Positions 8,204 through 16,995 are shown, counted from the stretch's first letter. The stretch is DNA of 64,000 bases from an uncultured Clostridia bacterium (GCA_905235785.1 CAJOMP010000001.1:1-64000); one strand, 5' to 3'. Translations and numbers: made by a program. Notes: a model not told the origin generated them from the letters alone.

Positions 8204-9520
8204 ATGTCTAACCCGTTAGTAGCAATTGTCGGCAGACCGAACGTTGGCAAGTCGACGTTTTTCAATAAAGTTGTCGGTAAAAAATTATCGATTGTTGAAG
8301 ATTTCCCCGGCGTCACCCGCGACCGCTTATATGCGGACGCGGAATGGTGCGGGAAGTCTTTTACGCTTGTCGATACAGGCGGTTTGGAATTGAAATCCAC
8401 CGACGAAATGTGGATACACATCCAAAAGCAAGCGGAGATTGCGATAGATACCGCCGACGTGATTATTTTATTTGCCGACGCAAAAACGGGGCTTACCGCC
8501 GCGGATCAGGACGTAGCGATGAAACTGCGCAAATCCGGTAAACCCGTAATTCTTGCCGTAAACAAATTAGACAATTACACGCCTGACAAACTATACGAAT
8601 TTTACAATTTGGGTCTTGGCGAGCCGTTCGGTATTTCCGCCGAACACGGTACGGGAATAGGCGACCTTTTAGACGAAGTTACCGACAAATTTAACTTTTT
8701 AGACGTTAAAGACGATACGGAAACGGTCAAAATCGCAATAGTCGGAAAGCCGAACGCGGGGAAATCGAGTTTATGTAATAAATTGCTTGGGTTTGATAGG
8801 ACGATTGTGTCTGACATAGCGGGCACAACGCGGGATGCAATCGATACAGACTTTACTTATAACGGCAAAAAGTACACTATAATAGATACTGCCGGCATAA
8901 GAAAGAAAAGCAATGTAAACGAAGACTTGGAATATTATAGCGTTTTAAGGGCGCTCGGCGCGATAAGACGGGCTGACGTATGTGTCGTAATGATTGACGC
9001 AAACGTCGGAGTAACCGAGCAGGACGTTAAAATTTGCGGATACGTTCACGAACAAAATAAACCTTCGGTTATCGCAATGAATAAGTGGGATACAATCGAA
9101 AAAGACACTAACACCATAAATAAATTCAATGCGGAATTATCGGAAGCGCTTAAATTTATGGATTATATTTTGCCCGTTTACGTTTCGGCAAAAACAGGTT
9201 TAAGAACGGATAAAATTTTAAATCTTTGTCAAACCGCGCTTGAAAACTCGCGTAAACGCATATCCGCAGGGCAACTTAACGATTTGGTTTTGGATTGCGT
9301 AAGAGCGAACGAGCCGCCGTCGGTAAACGGAAAAAGGCTTAAAATAAACTATGTAACGCAAGCGGAAGGCGTTCCGCCGACTTTTATATTTTTCGTTAAC
9401 GAAACAAAACTTTTGCATTTTTCCTATAAAAGGTATTTGGAAAATTGTTTGAGAAAGGCATATGATTTTTCGGGTACACCGATAAAAATCATTACAAGGG
9501 AAAAGAACGATGATATATAG
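8204..9520 (+). CDS. der: Ribosome-associated GTPase Der (EngA)
   Basis: Essential GTPase for maturation of the 50S ribosomal subunit. It has the hallmark tandem G domains: first P-loop GRPNVGKS (10-17), DTGG (57-60) and NKLD (120-123); second P-loop GKPNAGKS (181-188), DTAG and NKWD. A C-terminal KH-like domain follows from about residue 350. Length (438 aa) is normal. It starts 2 nt after the preceding gene without its own clear ribosome-binding site, suggesting coupling, and overlaps plsY by 11 nt. Confidence 0.97.
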   Translation: MSNPLVAIVGRPNVGKSTFFNKVVGKKLSIVEDFPGVTRDRLYADAEWCGKSFTLVDTGGLELKSTDEMWIHIQKQAEIAIDTADVIILFADAKTGLTAADQDVAMKLRKSGKPVILAVNKLDNYTPDKLYEFYNLGLGEPFGISAEHGTGIGDLLDEVTDKFNFLDVKDDTETVKIAIVGKPNAGKSSLCNKLLGFDRTIVSDIAGTTRDAIDTDFTYNGKKYTIIDTAGIRKKSNVNEDLEYYSVLRALGAIRRADVCVVMIDANVGVTEQDVKICGYVHEQNKPSVIAMNKWDTIEKDTNTINKFNAELSEALKFMDYILPVYVSAKTGLRTDKILNLCQTALENSRKRISAGQLNDLVLDCVRANEPPSVNGKRLKINYVTQAEGVPPTFIFFVNETKLLHFSYKRYLENCLRKAYDFSGTPIKIITREKNDDI

Positions 9521-10292
9521 TTTATGGCTTACTGTTATAGGCGTTATCAGTTATCTTATCGGTAGTATTAACTGGGCGCTTATTATATCGAGATTTAAAC
9601 ATTCCGATATCCGAAAAATGGGTAGCGGAAATCCCGGCACGCTTAATATGAGCAGAAATTTCGGTTTTAAATTCGGACTTTTAACTTTTTTTCTCGACGT
9701 ATTTAAAGGCGCTATACCTACGCTTATAGCGTTTTTTGTTTTCGGTGAAGAAAAATTTGTCGGCTCTGAATTTTATATTCGTGATTTCTCTCTTTATCTC
9801 TGCGGGTTATGCGTTGTTTTAGGACATATTTATCCGATTTATTTTAAATTCAAAGGCGGAAAAGGCATTGCGTCAACTATCGGTGTGTTTTTAGTTGCCG
9901 AATCGGTGCACGGAATAGGTTGGGCGGCTGTGGCGGTTATGGCGATAGTTGCCGCAGCCGTGTTTATATATCTTACCGAATTCGGAGCGATGGGGTCGTT
10001 TATTGCCATTACTCCGCCGGCGGTAAGCGGCAGTATCCGTTTGTTTTTGGATTACGGCACAGGTAGCGGACATATGGTAAACGGTACGACTATTGCGTTT
10101 CATATTGTTTGTAATATGCTTATTTTCGCTATCTGCTTTTTTACTTGGTTCGCGCACAGAAAGAATATAGAACGTATGCTTGCGGGCGATGAACACCCGA
10201 CTTCGTTTAAAGGTATGGTTGTTAAAGCCAAGGCGAAGAAATTACAACAGAAAAACGACGCGAAAAATTCCGATAAAACTATCGAAAATTGA
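9510..10292 (+). CDS. plsY: Glycerol-3-phosphate acyltransferase PlsY
   Basis: Membrane enzyme that transfers the acyl group from acyl-phosphate to glycerol-3-phosphate, the first step of phospholipid synthesis. It has 260 aa with at least five membrane helices. The three loop motifs are visible: GSINWALI, GSGNPGTLN (the usual form is GSGNPGATN) and FKGGKGIAST. The protein is longer than the usual ~200 aa because of extra residues between helices and a basic C-terminal tail. The der-plsY pairing is common in Firmicutes. Confidence 0.93.
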   Translation: MIYSLWLTVIGVISYLIGSINWALIISRFKHSDIRKMGSGNPGTLNMSRNFGFKFGLLTFFLDVFKGAIPTLIAFFVFGEEKFVGSEFYIRDFSLYLCGLCVVLGHIYPIYFKFKGGKGIASTIGVFLVAESVHGIGWAAVAVMAIVAAAVFIYLTEFGAMGSFIAITPPAVSGSIRLFLDYGTGSGHMVNGTTIAFHIVCNMLIFAICFFTWFAHRKNIERMLAGDEHPTSFKGMVVKAKAKKLQQKNDAKNSDKTIEN

Positions 10293-10329
10293 AAATTTGA
10301 TTTCTTGTCCTTAAATTTTTATTTTTTTC

Positions 10330-10356
10330 ATAACAGCGAAAAATCTCTCATATATT
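10330..10356 (+). promoter_or_regulatory. Candidate sigma-E (mother-cell) promoter of spoIVA
   Basis: ATA at 10330-10332, a 16-bp gap, then CATATATT at 10349-10356 fits the classical sigma-E pattern (ATA, 16-18 bp, CATANANT). The expected start point would lie just upstream of the GGGAGG ribosome-binding site. spoIVA is a sigma-E gene in Bacillus. No sigma-A promoter is apparent here. Confidence 0.5.
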
Positions 10357-10384
10357 ACTTTTGTAGCATATGGGAGGTTTTTTT

Positions 10385-11863
10385 ATGGATAAATACGACA
10401 TTTACGGCGATATTGCGACTAGAACGGACGGTGAAATATTTATAGGAGTCGTCGGACCGGTCAGAACGGGGAAATCTACTTTTATAACCAAGTTTACCGA
10501 AAACTTTATTTTACCTAATATCGGCAATAAACTTCAACAGAAAATAGCGCTCGATGAAATGCCGCAGTCTGCGGACGGCAAGACGATTATGACGACACAA
10601 CCTAAATTCGTGCCGTCGAACGGCGTTAAAGTGCAGTTTAAAAACAAAGTATCGGCAAAAGTTAGGCTTGTAGACTGCGTCGGATATTTTGTCGACGGCG
10701 CTTCGGGGCACGAAGAAAACGGCAATCCGCGACTTGTCAAAACGCCGTGGAGCGATGATGAAATGACCTTTGAAAAAGCGGCGGAATACGGAACGGAAAA
10801 AGTGATCGACGAATATTCCACGATAGGGCTTGTGGTTACTACGGACGGAAGTTTCGGGGAAATTCCGAGAGAAAACTACGTTGCGGCGGAAGACCGAGTA
10901 ATCAAAAAACTCAACGCGCAGGGTAAGCCTTACATTATAATTTTAAACAGCGCGGACGTTAATTCCGAGAAAGCAATATCGACAAAAAATCTTTTAGAAG
11001 ATAAATACGGCGTATCTGTCGTACCGGTAAACGCTATAAAAATGGACGCGGAAGATATAAGCGATATAATGGAGAAGGTTTTGCTTGAATTTCCTATGCG
11101 GTCGTTTAATATCGCAATGCCGAAATGGATGCAGGCTTTACCGTCCGACAGTGATATTATAGCAAGATTTTTATCCGAAGTAAAAAAGGCTTCTGAAAAT
11201 ATGTGTAAAATGAAAGATTTTTCTCGCATAACGGGGCTTTTTGACGACGATAACGAATATAACGGCATAGAGTTGACCGAATTGAACCTTGCAAACGGTG
11301 TCGGCGAATATAAAACGAGCGTTAAAGACGGAGTGTTTTATAAAGCCCTTTCTGACGAGTGCGGGGAAGATATTTCCGACGATTACGGACTTTTGACCTA
11401 TATAAAAGAGTTTTCGGAATCCAAGCGCAGATTTGCAAAAATAAAAGGAGCGCTTACGGATGCGGAAGAAAACGGATACGGCGTTGTTTTACCTTCGTTT
11501 GATGAAATGAATCTCGAAGAGCCGGTTTTAATGAAGCAGGGCGGAAGATTCGGGGTAAAACTTAAAGCGTCGGCTTCGAGTTTGCATATAATGAAAGTCG
11601 ACGTGTCCACCGAGGTTTCGCCGATAGTCGGCACGGAAAAACAGAGCGAAGATCTTATCGATTTTATTATGAATAAATTTGAAGATGATCCGACAAGTAT
11701 ATGGGAAACTAATATATTCGGCAAATCTTTGCACGATTTAGTAAAAGAAGGCATGGCGGAGAAAATCAATTCGATGCCGAAAGACGCGCAGAATAAAATG
11801 CGAAAAACGGTTACGCGTATTGTGAACGAAAATAAGGGCGGACTTATCTGCATTTTGCTCTGA
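10385..11863 (+). CDS. spoIVA: Stage IV sporulation protein A (spore coat morphogenetic ATPase)
   Basis: SpoIVA polymerises on the forespore outer membrane using ATP hydrolysis and forms the basement layer of the spore coat. From the ATG at 10385, preceded by GGGAGG at 10372-10377, the protein has 492 aa, the same as I recall for the Bacillus subtilis protein; an in-frame upstream ATG at 10370 lies before the ribosome-binding site and is rejected. The Walker A-like GPVRTGKS (24-31), the sensor segment GKTIMTTQPKFVP, RLVDCVGY, STIGLVVTTDG and the conserved end GGLICILL are clear. The C-terminal Ile/Leu tail is the part needed for membrane-coat localisation. Its presence marks the organism as an endospore former. 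Confidence 0.97.
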   Translation: MDKYDIYGDIATRTDGEIFIGVVGPVRTGKSTFITKFTENFILPNIGNKLQQKIALDEMPQSADGKTIMTTQPKFVPSNGVKVQFKNKVSAKVRLVDCVGYFVDGASGHEENGNPRLVKTPWSDDEMTFEKAAEYGTEKVIDEYSTIGLVVTTDGSFGEIPRENYVAAEDRVIKKLNAQGKPYIIILNSADVNSEKAISTKNLLEDKYGVSVVPVNAIKMDAEDISDIMEKVLLEFPMRSFNIAMPKWMQALPSDSDIIARFLSEVKKASENMCKMKDFSRITGLFDDDNEYNGIELTELNLANGVGEYKTSVKDGVFYKALSDECGEDISDDYGLLTYIKEFSESKRRFAKIKGALTDAEENGYGVVLPSFDEMNLEEPVLMKQGGRFGVKLKASASSLHIMKVDVSTEVSPIVGTEKQSEDLIDFIMNKFEDDPTSIWETNIFGKSLHDLVKEGMAEKINSMPKDAQNKMRKTVTRIVNENKGGLICILL

Positions 11864-11895
11864 TATAAGAAAAAGACAAAATCACTGTTTTTCCG

Positions 11896-11944
11896 TTGAC
11901 AAATTTTTTTCAAAGTGCTAAACTTAACATTAGTAAACGCTAAT
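11896..11944 (+). promoter_or_regulatory. Promoter and inverted-repeat operator of the ArsR-family regulator
   Basis: TTGACA (11896-11901), 17 bp, TAAACT (11919-11924) form a sigma-A promoter. Directly downstream ATTAG (11929-11933), 6 bp, CTAAT (11940-11944) form an inverted repeat covering the expected transcription start. The same half-site layout recurs upstream of the P-type ATPase, which points to autoregulation. Confidence 0.65.
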
Positions 11945-11963
11945 ATAGCATCGGGGTGGGAAA

Positions 11964-12308
11964 ATGAAAAGTTGTTATACGGAAAATCACGAAAAGATAC
12001 GTAGCAAACTTGCCGATTCCGAACGGTTTTTAAGCGGTGTTGAAGACTCGAGCAGGATTTTCGCAATGCTTGGCGAGCCAAACAGGATGAAAATAATACT
12101 TGCGCTTATGGAAGGGGAGTTGTGCGTATATCATATTTGTGAAATTACCGGCGCAAAGCAGTCTGCAACATCGCAACATTTGCGCAAATTGAAGGATAAT
12201 CACATTGTCAAATCCAGAAAAGAAGCAAATCAGGTTTTGTATTCGATAAGCGACGAGCATATTTATACGATCGTTAAAATGGCGTTAGAGCATAGTAAAT
12301 GTTTGTAA
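11964..12308 (+). CDS. ArsR/SmtB-family metal-sensing repressor
   Basis: A 114-aa winged-helix repressor, cytoplasmic. Recognition helix AKQSATSQHLRKL lies at 64-76. Asp97, His99, His110 and Cys113 have the spacing of the alpha-5 zinc site of SmtB/CzrA (D-x-H, 11, H-x-x-H/C). Cys54, His57 and Cys59, together with N-terminal Cys4, resemble the alpha-3N site of CadC (normally ELCVCD). In this family metal binding releases DNA. The promoter contains an ATTAG-N6-CTAAT operator, and an export ATPase lies 105 nt downstream with a near copy of it. The ligand is most probably Zn or Cd; lead is possible. Confidence 0.88.
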   Translation: MKSCYTENHEKIRSKLADSERFLSGVEDSSRIFAMLGEPNRMKIILALMEGELCVYHICEITGAKQSATSQHLRKLKDNHIVKSRKEANQVLYSISDEHIYTIVKMALEHSKCL

Positions 12309-12326
12309 ATTATAAATAAAACCGTA

Positions 12327-12351
12327 AAAGGCAAAATTATTTTGCCTTTTA
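12327..12351 (+). terminator. Terminator between the regulator and the P1B ATPase
   Basis: AAAAGGCAAAA (12327-12337) and TTTTGCCTTTT (12341-12351) form a perfect stem around a 3-nt loop, ending in T residues. The ATPase is therefore likely to use its own promoter. Confidence 0.75.
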
Positions 12352-12364
12352 TAATGGTTAATAT

Positions 12365-12380
12365 ATTAGTAAATTATAAT
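12365..12380 (+). promoter_or_regulatory. Second metal-regulator operator with embedded -10 box
   Basis: ATTAG (12365-12369), 6 bp, ATAAT (12376-12380) matches the upstream operator with one changed base. TATAAT at 12375-12380 overlaps the right half-site and could be the -10 box of the ATPase gene; a -35 box is weak. An AAGGAG ribosome-binding site follows near 12402. Confidence 0.5.
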
Positions 12381-12413
12381 ATTATAATAAAATGATAAAT
12401 TTAAGGAGTTTTT

Positions 12414-14261
12414 ATGAAAGAAGAAACGGAAGGGCGAGTGTTTTCGGTTGTTAAACTCATATTGAGCGGATTGCTGTTGATATTGTCGATTGTATTAAAT
12501 GTCGGCAAAACGGCAGAACTTATAGTAAGAATTGCGGCGGCAGTTATTTCAGGGTACGAAATAGTTATAAAATCATTTAAAAACCTTATAAGGCTTGAAT
12601 TTTTTGACGAAAACACTTTGATGCTTATCGCGTCGGTAACAGCGTTTATAATAGGCGAAACCTTTGAAGGCGTAATTATCGTTTTATTGTATAATCTCGG
12701 CGAACTTCTCGAAGATATTGCGACGGATAATTCAAGGGAAAAAATTGCGGGACTTGCCGAGTTGAAGAGTGTGAAAGCAAATTTGTTCTCGGACGGCAAA
12801 ATAGTTGAAACCGACCCGCATGAAATTTCCGTCGGTAGTCTTATTCTGGTAAGAAAGGGCGACCGCGTGCCGATAGACGGCACGCTGACAGATGATAGCG
12901 CAAACTTTGATTTAAAGGCAGTTACCGGAGAAAGTAAACTTTACAATATAGAAAAAGGCGAAATCGTTTATAGCGGCTCGATAAATGTCGGCGACGCAGT
13001 AATTATAAAAACAGAAAAACTTTATAAAGAAAGTACGGTGGAAAAAATTATCGAGATGGTCGAACAATCCACCGAACGGAAAGCGAAAACGCAAAAATTT
13101 ATTACTTCGTTTGCCAAAATTTATACGCCGAGCATAGTTTTATTTGCCGTATTGCTTGCTGTTATTCCGCCGCTTTTTGATAATTATAATTTTGTAAAGT
13201 GGATATATAAGGCATTATCTTTCCTTATTATTTCTTGTCCTTGCGCGCTCGTTATTTCTGTTCCGCTCGGATTTTTTATCGGTATAGGAGCGCTTGCAAA
13301 ACGCGGAATCCTTGTTAAAGGCGGTAATTACATAGACGCAATGTCAAAAACAAAAGTTGCTGTTTTCGATAAGACGGGAACGCTAACTACGGGAGATTTT
13401 TCGGTAGGGCAAATTACGGCCTATAACGGATTTTCAGATAGCGAATTGTTAAAAATTGCCGCGTCATTGGAACAGGAATCGTCGCATCCGATAGCAAAAG
13501 CGTTAAAGTCCGCTGCAAACGGTGATTTTTACAATGTTTTACATGTCAAAGAAAAAGCGGGCGTAGGAGTTATGGGGGAAATCGGCGGAATAAAATATTC
13601 AGTCGGCGGCGCAGGGATTTTGAACGGTAAAAACAACGGTGTAATCAATAAAAACAGTGATAACAATATTGTTTATATTGAAAAGGAAGGTGTTTTGATC
13701 GGAGAAATAGAGTTAGTCGACAGGATAAAGCCGGAAGCGAAAGACATTGCTCTAAAACTCTGTCAAGTCGGCGTAACCGAAACCGTAATTTTGAGCGGCG
13801 ATAAAAAATCCGTTGCGGAAAGAGTTGCGAGCGAGTTAAATATAAATAAGGTTTATTCGGAACTGTTGCCGAAACAAAAGACCGACAAACTGAACGAAAT
13901 TATGTTGACAAACGGAAAAGGAACTGTTTTGTATTGTGGCGACGGTATAAACGATTCGCCGTCAATTGCCGCCGCTGACGTTGGTGTTGCAATGGGGGCG
14001 CTCGGTAGCGAAGCGGCAATCGATTGTGCGGACGTTATTATTACTGACGACAACTTGCATAAAATACCGTACGCCATCAGGAAAGCCAAACTTATAAAAC
14101 GTAAGGTTATAACAAACATTGTAGGTTCGTTGTCGATAAAATTTGCTATAATGGCGTTAAGCGTGTTTACGGCGCTTCCGATTTGGCTTGCCATGTTTGC
14201 AGACGTCGGCGTGATGTTGCTTGCGGTACTAAATTCGTTAACGATAAGCCTTTATAAGTAA
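12414..14261 (+). CDS. P1B-type Zn/Cd-exporting ATPase
   Basis: Membrane ATPase predicted to export Zn, Cd or Pb. It has 615 aa. TGES (171-174, actuator domain), SCPCALV with the metal-site CPC (275-277), DKTGTLT with phosphorylated Asp319, SSHP (356-359) and GDGINDSP are present. Asp597 in the penultimate helix (FADVG) fits the P1B-2 (ZntA/CadA) metal site. The N-terminus has no CxxC heavy-metal-associated domain and starts almost directly at membrane helix A, making it shorter than CadA (about 710-730 aa). The adjacent SmtB-like repressor and shared operator support metal-inducible expression. The symbol zntA or cadA would both be defensible. Confidence 0.9.
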   Translation: MKEETEGRVFSVVKLILSGLLLILSIVLNVGKTAELIVRIAAAVISGYEIVIKSFKNLIRLEFFDENTLMLIASVTAFIIGETFEGVIIVLLYNLGELLEDIATDNSREKIAGLAELKSVKANLFSDGKIVETDPHEISVGSLILVRKGDRVPIDGTLTDDSANFDLKAVTGESKLYNIEKGEIVYSGSINVGDAVIIKTEKLYKESTVEKIIEMVEQSTERKAKTQKFITSFAKIYTPSIVLFAVLLAVIPPLFDNYNFVKWIYKALSFLIISCPCALVISVPLGFFIGIGALAKRGILVKGGNYIDAMSKTKVAVFDKTGTLTTGDFSVGQITAYNGFSDSELLKIAASLEQESSHPIAKALKSAANGDFYNVLHVKEKAGVGVMGEIGGIKYSVGGAGILNGKNNGVINKNSDNNIVYIEKEGVLIGEIELVDRIKPEAKDIALKLCQVGVTETVILSGDKKSVAERVASELNINKVYSELLPKQKTDKLNEIMLTNGKGTVLYCGDGINDSPSIAAADVGVAMGALGSEAAIDCADVIITDDNLHKIPYAIRKAKLIKRKVITNIVGSLSIKFAIMALSVFTALPIWLAMFADVGVMLLAVLNSLTISLYK

Positions 14262-14275
14262 AGTGAAAATTTTAA

Positions 14276-14305
14276 CAGCCGTTCCGTTTTATAGCGGAAC
14301 GGCTG
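14276..14305. terminator. Terminator between converging ATPase and ABC permease genes
   Basis: CAGCCGTTCCG (14276-14286) pairs perfectly with CGGAACGGCTG (14295-14305) around an 8-nt loop. It lies between convergent genes. A/T-rich flanks on both sides allow bidirectional use, although the T-runs are weak. Confidence 0.7.
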
Positions 14306-14308
14306 AAA

Positions 14309-15121
14309 TTATTCGGTTTTATATTTAATAATTACTTTTTCAAGCGCAGTAACTAACAGATACATTAAAGTTGCGAGTAGACACAATACAACGGTAGACG
14401 CCATAACTAAATCGAGTTTGAATACTTGCCCGCCGTAAACTATCAGATATCCTAATCCCGCCCTTGAAACAAGATATTCGCCCATAATCGAACCTATCCA
14501 AGCCATACCGACGCTGATTTTAAGCATACTGATAAGTGTCGGCAGGCTACTCGGTATTACAAGTTTGGTAAGAATTTGCCATTTACTTGCGCCGAAAGAA
14601 CGTAAAAGCAGCATTTTGTTTTTATCCGCCGCTAAAAATCCGTTCAGCATAGTCATTATTGCGACTATTATGCCGATAATAAACGCCATAAAAATTATCG
14701 CTTTTTCTCCGCTTCCGAACCAAACAATAATGATAGGTCCGAGCGCGATTTTCGGCAAACTGTTTAAAACGACAATATACGGTTCGAGTATGTTGCGGAT
14801 TTTTTCAGACCACCATAAAAGCAGGGCGACTACGTATCCGAGTCCTACCGCGATAATAAAACCTAATAACGTTTCGTATAACGTAATTCCTATGTGATAT
14901 AAAAAGTTATCGTTTATAAGAAGGTTTTTAATTGTTGCTATAACCCTTGACGGAGAACTTGCTATAAACGGGTCGATAAACCCGATATTTGCAAAAAGTT
15001 CCCATATACCCAAAAGTAACACGAGTAGGGCAATGCGCCAGAAAATAACAGTGAATTTGTCTTTTTTTCTTGCGTTTAAATATTTTATTCTTTCATAAGA
15101 GTAGCCTAATTCTTTTTTCAT
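14309..15121 (-). CDS. NitT/TauT-family ABC transporter permease
   Basis: Inner-membrane component of an importer for small organic molecules. It has 270 aa and about six membrane helices; the EAA loop (LLRSFGASKWQILTKLVIPSSLP) that contacts the ATPase is clear. The ATG at 15121 overlaps the ATPase stop codon as TGATG; an in-frame start 18 nt earlier inside the ATPase gene is possible. It is the last gene of a binding protein-ATPase-permease unit. Family members import nitrate, taurine, alkanesulfonates, thiamine pyrimidines or riboflavin; the sequence does not decide among these. Confidence 0.9.
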   Translation of the reverse strand: MKKELGYSYERIKYLNARKKDKFTVIFWRIALLVLLLGIWELFANIGFIDPFIASSPSRVIATIKNLLINDNFLYHIGITLYETLLGFIIAVGLGYVVALLLWWSEKIRNILEPYIVVLNSLPKIALGPIIIVWFGSGEKAIIFMAFIIGIIVAIMTMLNGFLAADKNKMLLLRSFGASKWQILTKLVIPSSLPTLISMLKISVGMAWIGSIMGEYLVSRAGLGYLIVYGGQVFKLDLVMASTVVLCLLATLMYLLVTALEKVIIKYKTE

Positions 15122-15873
15122 CAGTTTAATTCCTTCCATATTTTTTCAAACCACACCCCGAACTGCGGGCTTTCTCGCTTGCCGATAGGAGAGTTGCCTT
15201 CTATATTAGGCTTGAATATCGATTTTACTTGTGCAGGTCTTGCGGTTAATACTATAATTATGTCAGACATAGCGATTGCTTCCGATATGTCGTGAGTTAC
15301 TAAAACAGCAGTTTTTTGTTCGGATTTTATTATTTTATAAACGTCGTCGCAGACGGATAACCTTGTTTGATAATCGAGCGCCGAAAACGGTTCGTCCAAA
15401 AGCAACAGTTGCGGAGATGAAACCAGCGTTCTTATAAGCGCCGCTCTTTGTCGCATACCGCCCGATAATTCTTCCGGATAATTGTCCTTAAAATCATAAA
15501 GTCCGTATTTTTTTAAAAGCGATAATGCGTTTTCTTTTGCTTGCTTATTCTTTATCTTTTTTATTTCCAAGGGTAGATATATGTTTTTTTCAATTGTGCG
15601 CCATGGAAACAAATGGTCTTTTTGCAACATATAGCCTATATTTGATTTTTGTTCCGACGGCTTTTCCGCGTTAAGTCTGATTTCTCCCGAAGTGGGAGAA
15701 ATCAGACCCGCTATAAGCGATAATACCGTGGTTTTGCCGCAACCGGAAGGTCCTATTATGGACATAAAATCGCCTTTGTTGCAATAAAAAGATAAATTTT
15801 TTATCGCGTTTATTTCGTCTTTCGGCGTTTGATATGTGAGCGAAACATTGTTTATTTCCAAAAGTTTTTCCAT
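15121..15873 (-). CDS. NitT/TauT-family ABC transporter ATP-binding protein
   Basis: ATPase energising the importer. It has 250 aa with Walker A GPSGCGKT (41-48), Q-loop at LQKD, signature LSGGMRQR (136-143), Walker B LLLLDEP (156-162) and the switch histidine in VTHD. It lies 29 nt downstream of the binding-protein gene and overlaps the permease by 1-19 nt depending on the start. The closest functional groups are SsuB/TauB/ThiZ-type proteins. Confidence 0.93.
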   Translation of the reverse strand: MEKLLEINNVSLTYQTPKDEINAIKNLSFYCNKGDFMSIIGPSGCGKTTVLSLIAGLISPTSGEIRLNAEKPSEQKSNIGYMLQKDHLFPWRTIEKNIYLPLEIKKIKNKQAKENALSLLKKYGLYDFKDNYPEELSGGMRQRAALIRTLVSSPQLLLLDEPFSALDYQTRLSVCDDVYKIIKSEQKTAVLVTHDISEAIAMSDIIIVLTARPAQVKSIFKPNIEGNSPIGKRESPQFGVWFEKIWKELN

Positions 15874-15902
15874 AATTTTGTCCTACCGTAAATCATCTTA
15901 TG

Positions 15903-16892
15903 TTAAGCGAATATTTCTTTTACAAAACTGTTGTCTACAAGTTTGTCAAACGGTACTTTTTCTTTCAGTTCGTCAGCGTTTATCATTATGTTTTGCAATC
16001 TGTCAAAACTTTGTTCCGTTGCTTTCATATCATTTTGCCATGCGTCGATTTTCTTATAGTTTTTAACGGCGGTTTCAAGAGAAGTTATTGTTGTAGACGG
16101 GAATTGTTTTACTATAGATTCCGCAACTTCTCTTTCCGTATGCGAATTAAGGAAATCAAACGCCTTTTTAAGCGCTGATAAAAACCCTTTGACAACGTCT
16201 TGATTGTTAGTAAGATAACTGTCAAGCGCAATAAACGACGTATAGGGGATTTCTCCGCTTTGTTCGCCGACGCTCGCTACTATGTGCCAAGTGCCTGCGC
16301 TTTCGTATTCGGATGCGGTAGGCTCGAATACCGTGCAATAATCCGCCGTGCCGCCGATGAACGCGCTGGTCATAAGGTTGAACTGTACGTCGAAATTAAG
16401 AGTAACGTCCGTACCGTTATGCATACCGAGTTCGTTAAGCATATATTCAAAAGTCATCGCAGGTACGCCGCCTTTTCTTCCCGCAAGTATTTCTTTACCT
16501 CGTAGGTTTTCCCATTTGAAATCAGGCTCGGCATTTCTCGATACAAGGAACGAACCGTCTCTTTTCGTCAATTGACCGAACACCTTCGGCGCGTCTTTTT
16601 TGCCTTGATTGTATACGTAAACTACCGTTTCCGGTCCCATAAGCGCTATGTTTGCCGTGCCGGATAAAAGCGCGGTCATAGATTTATCCGCGCCGCCGCC
16701 GTTTGTCAGGTTGACCTGAATATTTTCTTCTTCAAAATATCCGTTCTCAATCGCAATATAAAGCGGCGCGTAAAATACAGAGTGCGTTACTTCGTTAAGT
16801 TCGATAGTCTTTACGTCAGTTGAGTCTCCGCAACCCGCAAAAGAAAACAAAGCGATAATCGCTGCCATAATCGTAAATAGAATTTTTTTCAT
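15903..16892 (-). CDS. ABC transporter substrate-binding lipoprotein (NMT1/SsuA-like)
   Basis: Extracellular lipid-anchored receptor. The signal peptide ends with the lipobox FAGC, so Cys21 is the lipidated residue, processed by Lsp. The mature part has the NMT1/THI5-like fold: EVTHSVFYAPLYIAIENGYF at the start of lobe 1, then GGGADKSMTALLSGTANIAL. Length 329 aa is normal. CGGAGA lies 8 nt before the ATG. A TATAAT-like -10 (complement at 16922-16927) with a weak -35 precedes it. No TPP, FMN or other riboswitch fits in the roughly 100-bp leader, so regulation gives no clue to substrate. Confidence 0.9.
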   Translation of the reverse strand: MKKILFTIMAAIIALFSFAGCGDSTDVKTIELNEVTHSVFYAPLYIAIENGYFEEENIQVNLTNGGGADKSMTALLSGTANIALMGPETVVYVYNQGKKDAPKVFGQLTKRDGSFLVSRNAEPDFKWENLRGKEILAGRKGGVPAMTFEYMLNELGMHNGTDVTLNFDVQFNLMTSAFIGGTADYCTVFEPTASEYESAGTWHIVASVGEQSGEIPYTSFIALDSYLTNNQDVVKGFLSALKKAFDFLNSHTEREVAESIVKQFPSTTITSLETAVKNYKKIDAWQNDMKATEQSFDRLQNIMINADELKEKVPFDKLVDNSFVKEIFA

Positions 16893-16966
16893 TTATTTTT
16901 CTCCGAAAATATTGATAATGTATTATATGAAACCGCAATATAATCTGATACTGTTTTAACTTTTAA

Positions 16967-16995
16967 TTGACAATCTTCTTTTTATAATGTATAAT
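16967..16995 (+). promoter_or_regulatory. Sigma-A promoter of valS
   Basis: TTGACA (16967-16972), 17 bp, TATAAT (16990-16995): a near-perfect promoter. Transcription would begin just upstream of the AAAGGAG ribosome-binding site at 17011-17017, leaving no room for a T-box leader. Confidence 0.88.
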
